Source: Acidobacteria bacterium UBA7540
Lineage (GTDB): Bacteria; Acidobacteriota; Terriglobia; UBA7540
Direction: 5' to 3'
NCBI GenBank assembly: GCA_002478145.1
Contig: DLMI01000046.1
Coordinates: 1-64,000, forward strand
DNA: 64,000 bases
In this document: positions 27,688 to 37,012 of the stretch, piece by piece
Layout of the letters: each line of letters begins with the position of its first letter
Numbering within the stretch: position 1 is the stretch's first letter
Notes under the pieces: generated by a model
Told to the model about the DNA's origin: nothing
The model's input: the letters and a program-made list of their open reading frames with translations, nothing else
The model's database searches: none
Translations under genes and position numbers: made by a program

Positions 27688-29469
27688 TCACTCTTCCTCG
27701 ACATTGTCATCATCGTTCGGCGCGACCTGGCCAGGAAACAAGTACGAAAACATTTCCTTTTTGATCTCTTTGAGGACGCTGAGCGACCTTTTAGATCGCC
27801 GAACGCCGTAACCGGGGAACCCCAGCAAGAAATTTTGCAGGTCGTCGACCATTTCTGGGTCACGGACAGCTTTGTGATGAAGGGCATAGATAAAGTCAAA
27901 TGATGCTGATTCAACCGAGTCAACCAGCGTTTCCAGCTCCTGAATGTTCACCACATTCAGAGGCAAGACTTCGATTTCGGTCCGTAGAGTGTGTGATCTC
28001 ATCATGCGGATAAACTCTTTGTTAAGCCACCAATTGAGGAAGAGGCCTCGCAGCCCATGATCCTGAACAACCAAAACTGGCAATACACGAGTCACATGCC
28101 GTGCCGGTATGTCGGGTATTCGCATCTGACGAATTGGATCTGGGTTGAATAGGCGAGCGATCTTTGAAGAGAGTTGTTCACACCCAGGAAGAATCTTCCG
28201 AGTTAGGTCTTTTACTAGGGGTACAACTTTTCCGGAGTACTTGGCCTCTTGTGACAGGAACCCTCCCTTGTACTCCATCGGAACCAGCACCGTTCCCTTC
28301 AGAAAGGCGCCGTCAAACGATTCCTTCCCGTCCGCCCACTTTGGGAACGAGAAAAAAGATGTGTCTGATTGCGTACGCATGCCTTCGAATAGCCAATCCA
28401 CGTAACGCTCGAAGAGTCTTCCCCAAGCTGTGAATAAGTCGTCGCGGGCACTCCGAGAAAGTCCATCATGGATAAGCCAATGAACACCGGTAACCATCTT
28501 CTCAAGGAGGAAGGCAGTGTCGATACAAGCGAAGTTTCCTTCTTCCAACTCGTACAATGGGCGAGAGCGGAAGGGAACCAAGTCGAACCTGGGGTCGGCT
28601 GGTCGCTCTGCACCAAGAGTGCGCTGCAAGCTTTCAAAGGGCATTGCGATCGTGGATATGAAATCGTCCATCTCCCGTTGGGACACTCCAGACGTACTAA
28701 TGAAAAACTGTCGGTTTATGACAAAGAATTGGGGTTGCTCAACTAGTTCCTCTACGCGACGCGCCATATAGTAGGAGTAGGCTGCGAAGACCAAGGTCAA
28801 CCATTTACTTAGGGGAATCCCCGCAATCTGTTGAAACCGATCCTCGATGTCGAACCCACGGCATTTTTTCTCGATATCATCTCGCACAGCCTGGTCCCGG
28901 AGGAGAATTCTAAAGAGGACATGCGAACGGAACATAAGATGCCGCGCTGGTGCCGGGTTTAGCAGTTCCAGGGGCGCGACCAAATGCGCCATTAGTTGGA
29001 GCTGCCGTTCCTCGTCCGTTCCGGTTTGGATAAGTAAGTCCTCCTCTTTACTTACGAGCAGATCGTTCATCATCAGACAGGCCGTCCCCAACTGGTACCG
29101 CAAATCTTCCCGCTGGTCCGGTCTCGACTCGTCGTCTCCCGCACAGACCGCAAGCGCGATCCGGAGTACGTTTAGGACCTGCAGGGGATGAAAAAGGGGG
29201 CGGTCCTCCATGCGGGTGGTCGGAAAGCGCTCCCGGAGCCGTGCTAATGCTGCGTCGTCGACGAAATTGCGAACCAAGAAGCCCTGCAGCCAGCCAACGC
29301 TCTTTCTTCCCGGCTCCTCAAAAGCATGCCGGATATGCGTATTTATCCGCGACATCATGAGGACCGTTTGAAGGGGGCTGAGGTTTTGAAGCTTGGCGAC
29401 GATTTCCTCCCATGTAGGTCTTCGATCGAACAGCTCGGAGTACGTAATGTAGGCGCCGCCAGTGTACAT
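27688..29469 (-). CDS. Unknown large protein with PD-(D/E)XK-like nuclease motif
   Basis: About 593 residues from the ATG at 29469 (MYTGGAYITYSELF); a TTG 14 codons earlier is possible. I do not recognise a named family. The N-terminal 350 residues look helical, with no membrane segments. From about residue 350 there is GRLFERYVDWLFEG, then SFDGAFLKGTVLVPMEYKGG, giving Glu354, Asp386, and Glu399-x-Lys401. The spacing E...D...ExK is that of PD-(D/E)XK restriction-like nucleases. The C-terminus is acidic (DDDNVEEE). There is no partner gene in the same unit: upstream lies a Uma2 gene and downstream the mnmG fragment. A stand-alone nuclease, perhaps of defence type, is my inference. Confidence 0.6.
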   Translation of the reverse strand: MYTGGAYITYSELFDRRPTWEEIVAKLQNLSPLQTVLMMSRINTHIRHAFEEPGRKSVGWLQGFLVRNFVDDAALARLRERFPTTRMEDRPLFHPLQVLNVLRIALAVCAGDDESRPDQREDLRYQLGTACLMMNDLLVSKEEDLLIQTGTDEERQLQLMAHLVAPLELLNPAPARHLMFRSHVLFRILLRDQAVRDDIEKKCRGFDIEDRFQQIAGIPLSKWLTLVFAAYSYYMARRVEELVEQPQFFVINRQFFISTSGVSQREMDDFISTIAMPFESLQRTLGAERPADPRFDLVPFRSRPLYELEEGNFACIDTAFLLEKMVTGVHWLIHDGLSRSARDDLFTAWGRLFERYVDWLFEGMRTQSDTSFFSFPKWADGKESFDGAFLKGTVLVPMEYKGGFLSQEAKYSGKVVPLVKDLTRKILPGCEQLSSKIARLFNPDPIRQMRIPDIPARHVTRVLPVLVVQDHGLRGLFLNWWLNKEFIRMMRSHTLRTEIEVLPLNVVNIQELETLVDSVESASFDFIYALHHKAVRDPEMVDDLQNFLLGFPGYGVRRSKRSLSVLKEIKKEMFSYLFPGQVAPNDDDNVEEE

Positions 29470-29632
29470 GTGAGCCAATTTCCAGGGAAACCCGCTCGGA
29501 GCGCCGAGCAAGCAGTTCGACTCTCTCGAGCTCGCGGTCTATTTTATCAGGAGAGCCGCAGGGTGTGTGAGGCGCGAAAAAACGGCGCTCCCTTCTGCGA
29601 TAGCGATCCGAAGGGGGCGGTTGCAGATGGCG

Positions 29633-30199
29633 CTAAAACCGTCCGCGAAAATCGAAGAGGTCACGGAGGGGCAGTTGCCACCCGGGAAAGAGATTGGAAG
29701 CGAGGACTTGATCGCCCGCGAGCGTGGCTTCCACAAAATACTTCCTCTCCTGGAGTCTCAAAACCTCCACGGTCCTGGCTTGTGAGTCAATGAGCCAGAC
29801 CTCGGGCACGCTCGCCTCTGCATAGATGGGCAGTTTGGTGGCGCGGTCGTGCGCAGCGGTGGACTGCGAAAGGACTTCGACTGCGAGGTCGGGCGCGCCG
29901 GCAACGAAATTCTCCTGAACTATCGCGACTCGTTCTGCGGAGATGAAAATCAGATCGGGTTGAAGGGCGGTGTCTGAATTCAAGCAAACATCGAGCGGCG
30001 CAGAAAACAGTACACCGAGGCGGGCGCTCCTCACATAGGCTCCAAGGTTCCCGGAAACATTCCCAAGAATCAACTGGTGTTTAGTGCTTCGGCAGGGAGA
30101 CAAGTGGACTTCTCCGTGTATCAGCTCGTAGTGCTTCCCGTCGTCAGGGAACTCGCGGAACTCCTCGTAGGTCAACTTGGGGATAACTTCGGCGCCCAT
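29633..30199 (-). CDS. Uma2-family (DUF820) putative endonuclease
   Basis: A 188-residue protein from the ATG at 30199; a longer frame to 30346 encodes an Arg-rich stretch that looks non-coding. The pattern fits the Uma2/DUF820 restriction-like fold: LTYEEFREFPDDGKHYELIH with GEVHLSP, QPDLIFIS, GAPDLAVEVLSQSTAAHDRA and VPEVWLIDSQ. Asp of PDL and Glu of VEVLS are the expected catalytic acids. The family is expanded in cyanobacteria and acidobacteria, and its function is poorly known. No DNA-binding partner is adjacent. Confidence 0.85.
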   Translation of the reverse strand: MGAEVIPKLTYEEFREFPDDGKHYELIHGEVHLSPCRSTKHQLILGNVSGNLGAYVRSARLGVLFSAPLDVCLNSDTALQPDLIFISAERVAIVQENFVAGAPDLAVEVLSQSTAAHDRATKLPIYAEASVPEVWLIDSQARTVEVLRLQERKYFVEATLAGDQVLASNLFPGWQLPLRDLFDFRGRF

Positions 30200-30436
30200 A
30201 GAGTGATTGTACACCTCAACCAAACCCCTTCGCAGCCAGCGCAGTTCCAGTTCTCGGCATCGTAGAGATGACGTATTTCGGGAACGTGCGGGGAAGCGAC
30301 TGTCCCTTGCCGCTCGCGGTGGTCGTGGACGGCTAGGAGTCGTCACGAAATAACCATATACAACGGTCGCTCAACAACCCCCTCACCCGTCCCGCGTCCC
30401 GATGAAGTGCATCGGGATCGCGGTCCACCCTCTCCC

Positions 30437-30655
30437 CCAAGGGGGAGAGGGCAACAGAAATCGAAACACTGTTCCCCTGCCCACGCAGGGGGAGAGGGCA
30501 ACAGAAATCGAAACAATGCTCCCCTGTCCCCCAAGGGGGAGAGGGCAACAGAAATCGAAACACTGTTCCCCTGCCCACGCAGGGGGAGAGGGCAACAGAA
30601 ATCGAAACAATGCTCCCCTGTCCACCAAGGGGGAGAGGGCAACAGAAATCGAAGC
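30437..30655. repeat. Tandem array, 47-bp period, five copies
   Basis: The word GCAACAGAAATCGAA recurs at 30451, 30498, 30545, 30592 and 30639, exactly 47 bases apart. Units alternate between two versions (CACTGTTCCCCTGCCCACG and CAATGCTCCCCTGTCC), giving a 94-base higher-order period. Each contains a CCCCTG...CAGGGG or CCCC...GGGG pair that can fold. The period is not a multiple of 3, and frames through it are not genuine genes. There are no unique spacers, so it is not CRISPR. It lies between the Uma2 gene and purD. Confidence 0.92.
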
Positions 30656-30804
30656 ATCTCCCCTCTTTCCCTTGGGGCGAGGGGCCGGGGCGAGGGGGCA
30701 TCGATTCGAAAATAGAACGGTTATCGCCTGAGGACGCCTTATTTGCGGGGCGATCATTTCTTTGATTGACAAAAACCTAAGTTCTCGTTAGTGTACGCCC
30801 CTCT

Positions 30805-32148
30805 ATGAAGATACTGGTGATTGGTTCCGGAGGACGAGAGCACGCGCTGGCTTGGAAGTTGCGCGAGAGTCCGCTCATGGAAGAGATCTATTGCGCGCCG
30901 GGTAACGCCGGCATTGCGCAGGAGGCGGAGTGCCGACCCGTGGACGTCTCGAATCCCGCGCAGATCCTCGAACTGGCGAACGAGATCAAGGCTGACCTTA
31001 CGGTTGTCGGGCCGGAAGCTCCGCTGGTGGTGGGCGTGGTGGATGAGTTCAGGCGGGCTGGCAGGGTGATTGTCGGCCCCACCCAGGCGGCAGCCCGGCT
31101 CGAGGGCAGCAAGATTTTTTCCAAGCAGTTCATGCAACGGCACTCGATCCCGACCGCGCGGTTCAAGGTTGCCGAGAGTTTTGAGCAGGCCGTCAAGGCT
31201 CTCGCGGAGTTTGGCTCCCCGGTGGTGATTAAAGCGGATGGATTAGCAGCGGGGAAAGGTGTGGTGATCGCTCACACGTGTGAAGAAGCTGAAAAGACTC
31301 TGGACGAGTTCATGCGCCAGCGGACGTTGGGTGCGGCGGGCGAGAGAGTTATTTTGGAAGAAACGCTGGTGGGCGAGGAAGTCTCCTTTATTGTCCTGAC
31401 CGATGGCCGCGCCATTTTGCCGCTGGTCCCGACGCAGGACCACAAGGCCGTCTTTGACAATGACCAAGGCCCCAACACGGGGGGCATGGGCGCTTACAGT
31501 GAGGATTCGATTCTGGATGAATCCCTTCGTGCCGACATCATCAGAGAGATTGTTGCTCCTACGCTTGCCGGAATGGCGGCGGAGGACACGCCTTACCAAG
31601 GCTTCCTCTATTGTGGTTTGATGCTCACGGCGGAAGGGCCGAAGGTCCTCGAGTACAACGTGCGCATGGGCGACCCGGAGACTCAGCCCATCGTCATGCG
31701 CCTGCGTTCTGACATGGTGGAGCTGCTTATGGCATTGGGCGAGGGTCGTCTCGCGGCCCACGAACCCCATTGGAGCCCCAACCCTTCGGTGTGCGTGGTG
31801 CTTGCCTCCGAAGGTTACCCCGGTAAGCCGGCGGTCGGGAAAGTCATCAGCGGCATCGCTGGGGCTGAAACTCATGGCGGCGTCAAGGTGTTTCACGCGG
31901 GGACGAAGTTCCAGGACTTTCAATTGCTTTCCACAGGTGGGCGGGTGCTGGGGGTGACGGCGACGGCCGAAGATCTGCCTTCCGCCATCGCCTGCGCCTA
32001 CACGGCGGTCAGCAAGGTCAACTTCGCAGGAATGCATTACCGTCGCGACATCGGCGCGAAAGGTCTGAGGCGACTTTCCCGTGACTCACGAACCAGCGTC
32101 TCCGGCGGGCGTACAGGAGAGGCGACGGTCCCGCGCGACGCAAGCTAA
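30805..32148 (+). CDS. purD: Phosphoribosylamine-glycine ligase PurD
   Basis: A 447-residue ATP-grasp enzyme of purine synthesis, joining glycine to phosphoribosylamine. The N-terminus is the classic MKILVIGSGGREHALAWKL, followed by VVGPEAPLVVGVVD, KIFSKQFMQRHSIPTARF, VIKADGLAAGKGVVIA, DHKAVFDNDQGPNTGGMGAY and VLEYNVRMGDPETQ. The last 25 residues (LSRDSRTSVSGGRTGEATV) extend past the usual end and look unconserved. It is followed 47 bases later by purE, and the two probably form an operon. Cytoplasmic. Confidence 0.97.
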   Translation: MKILVIGSGGREHALAWKLRESPLMEEIYCAPGNAGIAQEAECRPVDVSNPAQILELANEIKADLTVVGPEAPLVVGVVDEFRRAGRVIVGPTQAAARLEGSKIFSKQFMQRHSIPTARFKVAESFEQAVKALAEFGSPVVIKADGLAAGKGVVIAHTCEEAEKTLDEFMRQRTLGAAGERVILEETLVGEEVSFIVLTDGRAILPLVPTQDHKAVFDNDQGPNTGGMGAYSEDSILDESLRADIIREIVAPTLAGMAAEDTPYQGFLYCGLMLTAEGPKVLEYNVRMGDPETQPIVMRLRSDMVELLMALGEGRLAAHEPHWSPNPSVCVVLASEGYPGKPAVGKVISGIAGAETHGGVKVFHAGTKFQDFQLLSTGGRVLGVTATAEDLPSAIACAYTAVSKVNFAGMHYRRDIGAKGLRRLSRDSRTSVSGGRTGEATVPRDAS

Positions 32149-32195
32149 CCTGAGATCTTCAACCCTCAAGAGGTGGCCGTTGCGGGAGGACTTGC

Positions 32196-32705
32196 ATGTC
32201 TGAGAAGCCATTAGTGGGTATCGTCATGGGCAGTGACACGGACTTGCCCATCATGACGGAAACCGCGCGCATGCTGAAGAAGTTCGGCGTGCCCTTTGAG
32301 ATTGAGATCACCTCCGCGCATCGCTCGCCGCTGCGCACTTCGGCGTATGCTCGGACGGCCATCCAGCGAGGCCTCAAAGTTATCATCGTGGGCGCCGGAG
32401 GAGCGTCTCATCTGGCGGGCGTGATCGCGGCCGAGACCACGCTGCCCGTCATCGGAGTTCCTATGGCCACCACCACGCTCGCAGGACTCGACGCGCTGCT
32501 CTCTACCGTGCAGATGCCTGCCGGAGTCCCCGTCGCTTGCACGGCCATCGGCAAACCGGGGGCCATCAACGCCGCCATTTTCGCCATTGAGATTATCGCC
32601 ACCTCGGATGCCGAACTTGCCCAGAAGCTCGGCTCCTACAAGGAAGAGCTGGCGCGCTCAGTCGCCGAGAAATCGGAGAAGGTCAAGCGCGAGTTTCAGG
32701 TTTAA
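32196..32705 (+). CDS. purE: N5-carboxyaminoimidazole ribonucleotide mutase PurE
   Basis: A 169-residue class I PurE. Signature segments are [14 protein letters not shown] (substrate phosphate site), [12 protein letters not shown] with the catalytic His, and [20 protein letters not shown]. The enzyme shifts a carboxylate from N5 to C4 of the imidazole ring in purine synthesis. Its stop codon overlaps the start of the next gene by one base (TAATG), so the downstream membrane protein is co-translated. No purK is present in the window. Confidence 0.97.
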   Translation: MSEKPLVGIVMGSDTDLPIMTETARMLKKFGVPFEIEITSAHRSPLRTSAYARTAIQRGLKVIIVGAGGASHLAGVIAAETTLPVIGVPMATTTLAGLDALLSTVQMPAGVPVACTAIGKPGAINAAIFAIEIIATSDAELAQKLGSYKEELARSVAEKSEKVKREFQV

Positions 32706-33388
32706 TGTTCATTGGGCACATCGCAGTGGGGTTAGCGGCGAAGAGGGTAGCTCCCAGGACCTCATTAGGCACATTGGCTGTGGCCGTCGAATTCAGCGAT
32801 CTGTTGTGGCCCATCTTTTTGCTCCTGGGGTGGGAACAGGTCCGAATCGCGCCGCGTATTACGGTGGTCACACCACTGGATTTTGTTTCCTATCCCATCT
32901 CGCACAGTCTCCTGGCTGATATAGGGTGGGCTTCATTATTTGTCGGGCTCTACCTGATCGTCAAACGCTACCCGAAAGGCGCTTTCGTGATCTGGGGTTG
33001 CGTGATGAGCCATTGGATTCTCGACGTTATTTCCCACCGGCCTGATATGCCGCTCTATCCCGGTGGGCGGGTCTTCATCGGCTTGGGCCTATGGAATTCG
33101 CTTCCTGCCACGCTGCTTATTGAAGGAGCGATGTTTGTTGCTGGTGTGGCGATCTACCTCAGGTGCACGCGGGCAAAGGACAAGACCGGAGTCCTCTCCT
33201 TCTGGGCCTTGATAATCGTTTTCGTCATTTTCTACCTTGGGAACCTCTTTGGCCCACCGCCGCCCAGCCTGAGGGCGCTGAAGATCACGGCTCTTGGTGG
33301 TTGGCTGTTCGTCCCCTGGTTTTACTGGATTGATCGCCACCGGCCAGGAATCTCTATTGCGGAATCTGGTACAGACGCAGACCGGTAA
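32705..33388 (+). CDS. Integral membrane protein, metal-dependent hydrolase-like
   Basis: A 227-residue protein with about six hydrophobic segments. Polar motifs inside the membrane part include GHIAVGLAAKR at the start, YPISHSLLADIGW and MSHWILDVISHRPDMPLYPG. The His/Asp pattern recalls the YdjM/DUF457 family of membrane-bound putative metal-dependent hydrolases. It is coupled to purE by a one-base overlap, but no purine role is evident. Its last 35 bases overlap the end of the convergent vapC gene. Confidence 0.7.
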   Translation: MFIGHIAVGLAAKRVAPRTSLGTLAVAVEFSDLLWPIFLLLGWEQVRIAPRITVVTPLDFVSYPISHSLLADIGWASLFVGLYLIVKRYPKGAFVIWGCVMSHWILDVISHRPDMPLYPGGRVFIGLGLWNSLPATLLIEGAMFVAGVAIYLRCTRAKDKTGVLSFWALIIVFVIFYLGNLFGPPPPSLRALKITALGGWLFVPWFYWIDRHRPGISIAESGTDADR

Positions 33389-33749
33389 GACGTGAGATGT
33401 GGGCAAAATCCTTATCGAGAGAGAAGATCGCCACGTTATGTTCCTGGGCAATTGCTGCCAGGAGCGAATCTATCGTAGTTAAGCTGATGCCACGCGAGCG
33501 TCCGATCCGAAAGATGGAAGCGGCGGCGCGATAGGTGGACATGCCTTGGGGTTCCAGCACATCCCACATTGCCAGGAAGCGCTCCACTTCTTCGACATCG
33601 CGTGTAAGGCCCTGCAAGACCTCGCTCGCGATAATGCCGGTCAGGGCAATGGGCTCCGCGTCGGCAATCATCCGCCGCAGTTCCCCGCCCGCTGGGCCCG
33701 GCGAGGAACTGAGAAAATCAATCCAGACCGAACTATCCACCAGGGTCAA
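33354..33749 (-). CDS. vapC: VapC-type PIN-domain toxin
   Basis: A 131-residue PIN-domain ribonuclease. The acidic residues of the active site are in place: Asp5 (VDSSVWIDF), Glu43 (IIASEVLQG), Asp94 (TTIDSLLAA) and Asp112 (SLDKDF). Family members cut RNA, often tRNA. Its ATG overlaps the stop of vapB by 4 bases. The 3' end overlaps the convergent membrane-protein gene by 35 bases, so read-through from either side could interfere with the other. Confidence 0.92.
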   Translation of the reverse strand: MTLVDSSVWIDFLSSSPGPAGGELRRMIADAEPIALTGIIASEVLQGLTRDVEEVERFLAMWDVLEPQGMSTYRAAASIFRIGRSRGISLTTIDSLLAAIAQEHNVAIFSLDKDFAHISRLTGLRLYQIPQ

Positions 33750-33946
33750 ACGCGGTTCCTGCGCGCCGCCTTCAGGTCGCCTTCCCAGATGCCGCTGCCG
33801 TAATAGCGGAGCATCCCTTTCCGGCTCTCGGTTCGCACGAGGAGTTCCAGCGCCCGGTCCACAATGGCTCGCTTGGTGCTGAGTCTTGTGAGTTTGCGGG
33901 CCTTCTGGATCAGCGCGTCGTTGATTTCAATGTTGGTTCGGCTCAC
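33746..33946 (-). CDS. vapB: VapB-type antitoxin
   Basis: About 66 residues starting at the GTG at 33946 (SRTNIEINDALIQKARKLTR). The ribbon-helix-helix segment TNIEIND...LSTKRAIVDRALELLV is typical of VapB antitoxins that bind their own promoter, and the C-terminal SRKGMLRYYGSGIWEGDL is the toxin-binding tail with the usual Trp. A start further upstream is possible but would place the TATAAT box inside the gene. Confidence 0.88.
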   Translation of the reverse strand: MSRTNIEINDALIQKARKLTRLSTKRAIVDRALELLVRTESRKGMLRYYGSGIWEGDLKAARRNRV

Positions 33947-33952
33947 AATCGA

Positions 33953-33958
33953 ATTATA
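33953..33958 (-). promoter_or_regulatory. -10 box of vapBC, probably leaderless
   Basis: TATAAT on the minus strand is followed after 6 bases by the GTG start, so transcription would begin at or next to the start codon. No good -35 hexamer is seen at 17 bases. The near-repeat CGGTGTATTG and TGGTGTATAAT just upstream could be the binding site for VapB. Inferred from consensus only. Confidence 0.5.
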
Positions 33959-34116
33959 CACCAAAAACTGAATTCTCGGTGTATTGACCTACTTGGCTGA
34001 GAGATCTACCTCTACACCGTGCGGGGGCTTTGAACATCGTGGCCCGATGCGAGTATTATGGTTAGCGTATTTCGATCTTTTATCTAAGTCATTTAGTCAT
34101 ATAGGAGACATTCGTA

Positions 34117-36864
34117 ATGAAACCAACTGCGATACCGAAATTCGAATCTGCCCATGACATCCTGCATCGTCGCAAGCACCCGCTGGACGTTTTCTTTTCG
34201 CCGGAAGCGGTTGCGGTGATTGGCGCCACGGAGAATCCTGGCAGCGTCGGCCGTACCACGTTTTGGAACCTGATCAGTAATCCTTTCGGAGGGACCGTCT
34301 TTCCGGTGAACCCCAAGCGGGCACAGGTTCTAGGAGTGAAAGCCTATCCCAATTTGCTCGAGATTCCGGAGCCGATCGATCTGGCTGTGATCGTCACTCC
34401 TGCCTCAACCGTATCGAGAGTCATGGACGATTGCGCCGCAGCGGGTGTGAAGGGTGTGATCATCATCTCCGCAGGGTTTAAGGAACTCGGCCCGGAAGGC
34501 GCCAGACTGGAAAATGAGATTGTTGCCAAGGCCCGGGCGGCCAAGATCCGCATCGTCGGCCCCAACTGTTTAGGCATCATGAGTCCCAACACCGGGCTCA
34601 ATGCCACTTTCGCAAGCGCCATGGCCCGCCCCGGAAGCATTGGCTTCCTCAGCCAAAGCGGGGCCCTTTGCACCGCGGTTCTGGACTGGAGCTTCCGCGA
34701 AATGGTGGGCTTCAGTATTTTCAGCTCCATCGGCTCGATGGCGGATGTTGGCTGGGGCGACTTGATTGACTATCTCGGTGATGACCCGCGCACACGAAGC
34801 ATCATCATCTATATGGAGACGATCGGCGACGCGCGCGCTTTCCTTTCGGCGGCGCGGGAAGTGGGGCTTTCCAAGCCCATCATTGTGATCAAGGCGGGTC
34901 GCAGTGCGGCAGCCGCCAAGGCCGCCGCCTCTCACACAGGTTCTCTGGCCGGAAGCGATGAAGTGCTGGATGCAGCTTTCCGGCGCACGGGCGTGTTGCG
35001 CGTGCAGAGTATCGGGGACCTATTCCACATGGCGGATGTGCTGGCCAAGCAGCCTCACCCCACGGGTCCGAGCCTTGCCATCCTCACCAACGCTGGCGGA
35101 CCTGGAGTGCTGGCCACCGACTCGCTGATCGCAGAGGGCGGCGAGTTGGCGCAATTGGCTCCGCAAACGATGGATTCCCTGAACGGCTTCCTTCCCAAGG
35201 AGTGGAGTCACAACAACCCCATTGACATCCTGGGGGATGCCACCCCGGAGCGATACGCTCGGGCGGTGGAGATTGTCGCGAAAGATCCCAGCACGAACGG
35301 CCTGCTCGCGGTTCTTACCCCGCAGTCTATGACTGACCCGACGCGGATTGCCGAGCAACTCAAGCCTTACGCCAAGCTGCAAGGGAAGCCCCTCCTAGCC
35401 AGTTGGATGGGCGGCGCTGAGGTGTCGGCCGGGATTGACATCCTGAATCGTGCTGGAATCCCCACTTTCGCATTTCCCGACACTGCCGCCAAGATCTTCC
35501 ACTACATGTGGCAATACAGTTACAACTTACAGGGTCTGTACCAAACCCCGGTACTGCCAGGTGACGTTAACGGCCTGGGCTCCGGCGCGGCGGAAGCTGC
35601 AAAAATAATTGAGAACGTTCGCAACTCAGGACGGACCATCCTCACTGAGGTGGAATCCAAGCGGCTTCTGAGTGCCTACGGTATTCCCACCGTCCCCACG
35701 GAGGTGGCCCCGAATGCCGAAGAGGCCGTCAAACTCGCGGAGAAATTCGGCTATCCGGTGGTGCTCAAACTCTACTCCGAGACCATCACTCACAAAACCG
35801 ACGTGGGCGGGGTGCGTCTGAACCTGGGTGACCCCAAGGCCGTGCAGAATGCCTTCAACGACATTCAGTGCTCGGTGACTGAGAAGGCCGGCGCAATGCA
35901 CTTCCAGGGTGTGGCGGTTCAGCCCATGGTCCGTTTGGATGGCTACGAGTTGATCATCGGCAGCAGCCTGGATTCGCAGTTTGGCCCTGTCCTGCTATTT
36001 GGAACCGGCGGGCAGTTGGTGGAAGTTTTCAAGGACAGCGCGCTGGCGCTTCCTCCGCTGAACACCACGCTGGCGCGTCGCATGATGGAACCGACGCGCA
36101 TTTACCAAGCTCTCCAAGGGGTGCGCGGGCGCCAGCCGGTGGATATGGCCGCCCTCGAAAAGCTCATGGTTCAGTTCAGCTACCTGGTCGTGGAGCAACG
36201 CTGGATCAAGGAGATTGACATTAACCCACTCTTGGCTTCCTCCGAGCGGCTGGTCGCTCTGGACGCGCGTGTCGTCGTGCACGGGCCGGAGGTTACGGAA
36301 GACAAACTCCCCAAGCTCGCCATACGTCCGTACCCGTCGCAATACGTGGCCACTTTGACGATGAAGGATGGTACGAGGGCCACCATCCGACCCATTCGGC
36401 CCGAAGACGAGCCGCTCATGGTCAAGTTCCACAACATGCTCTCCGAGCGAAGCGTGATGATGCGCTACACGCACCAGATCGCGCTCAGCGAGCGCGTCGC
36501 GCACGAGCGGCTGGTTCGTATCTGCTTTAATGATTACGACCGCGAACTGGCCCTGGTGGTGGATCACGAGGATCCCTACAGCGGCGAGCCGGAAATCATG
36601 GCTGTAGGCAGAATGACCAAGGTCCCCGGCACCGACGATGCGCAGGTTGCCATCCTGGTCGCCGACCCATTCCAGCGCCGCGGTCTTGGCGCAGAACTGT
36701 TACGCCACTTGATGGCTGTCGCCAAGCAGGAAAAAATCCGGCACTTGACGGTCGAATTCCTCATTGATAACTCTGTTACCCGGCGCATGTGCGAGAAGCT
36801 GGGCTTCCGCCTTGAAAAAGTTCCCGGTGAGGGCATGGTGAAGGCGGAGATGACCATTCAGTAG
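34117..36864 (+). CDS. NDP-forming acyl-CoA synthetase fused to GNAT acetyltransferase
   Basis: A 915-residue fusion like the Pat/YfiQ protein acetyltransferases. Domains in order: CoA-binding Rossmann (about 25-150, [20 protein letters not shown]), two succinyl-CoA-ligase-like domains (about 160-460), ATP-grasp (about 490-715, [20 protein letters not shown]) and GNAT (about 740-905, [40 protein letters not shown]). The synthetase part keeps [10 protein letters not shown] with His273, so it may be catalytically active; as I recall, enterobacterial Pat has lost the equivalent His. Likely roles are lysine acetylation of metabolic enzymes and/or ADP-forming acetyl-CoA conversion. A weak terminator follows. 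Confidence 0.92.
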   Translation: MKPTAIPKFESAHDILHRRKHPLDVFFSPEAVAVIGATENPGSVGRTTFWNLISNPFGGTVFPVNPKRAQVLGVKAYPNLLEIPEPIDLAVIVTPASTVSRVMDDCAAAGVKGVIIISAGFKELGPEGARLENEIVAKARAAKIRIVGPNCLGIMSPNTGLNATFASAMARPGSIGFLSQSGALCTAVLDWSFREMVGFSIFSSIGSMADVGWGDLIDYLGDDPRTRSIIIYMETIGDARAFLSAAREVGLSKPIIVIKAGRSAAAAKAAASHTGSLAGSDEVLDAAFRRTGVLRVQSIGDLFHMADVLAKQPHPTGPSLAILTNAGGPGVLATDSLIAEGGELAQLAPQTMDSLNGFLPKEWSHNNPIDILGDATPERYARAVEIVAKDPSTNGLLAVLTPQSMTDPTRIAEQLKPYAKLQGKPLLASWMGGAEVSAGIDILNRAGIPTFAFPDTAAKIFHYMWQYSYNLQGLYQTPVLPGDVNGLGSGAAEAAKIIENVRNSGRTILTEVESKRLLSAYGIPTVPTEVAPNAEEAVKLAEKFGYPVVLKLYSETITHKTDVGGVRLNLGDPKAVQNAFNDIQCSVTEKAGAMHFQGVAVQPMVRLDGYELIIGSSLDSQFGPVLLFGTGGQLVEVFKDSALALPPLNTTLARRMMEPTRIYQALQGVRGRQPVDMAALEKLMVQFSYLVVEQRWIKEIDINPLLASSERLVALDARVVVHGPEVTEDKLPKLAIRPYPSQYVATLTMKDGTRATIRPIRPEDEPLMVKFHNMLSERSVMMRYTHQIALSERVAHERLVRICFNDYDRELALVVDHEDPYSGEPEIMAVGRMTKVPGTDDAQVAILVADPFQRRGLGAELLRHLMAVAKQEKIRHLTVEFLIDNSVTRRMCEKLGFRLEKVPGEGMVKAEMTIQ

Positions 36865-36883
36865 CTCGGTTGCAGTGGACAGC

Positions 36884-36920
36884 GGGAGCTGGGTATTCCG
36901 GCTCCCCTTTCCTCTTTTCT
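36884..36920 (+). terminator. Possible rho-independent terminator
   Basis: GGGAGC (36884-36889) pairs with GCTCCC (36901-36906) and is followed by the T-rich stretch CTTTCCTCTTTTCT. It lies 20 bases after the stop of the synthetase-GNAT gene. The stem is short and the loop is 11 bases, so it is a weak candidate. Confidence 0.45.
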
Positions 36921-37012
36921 GGTAGGGCTGCGATTTTCCTGCCTGCCGTTCTTCTTCTGCTTACCTGCTATAATCACGCCGTTTGGCTTTCATAGGAAAC
37001 GGGCTGGGGAAA

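Noticed and set aside
30437..30655. CRISPR array
   Set aside because: Regularly spaced repeats, but the whole 47-base unit is repeated with only two alternating versions. There are no unique spacers and no cas genes.
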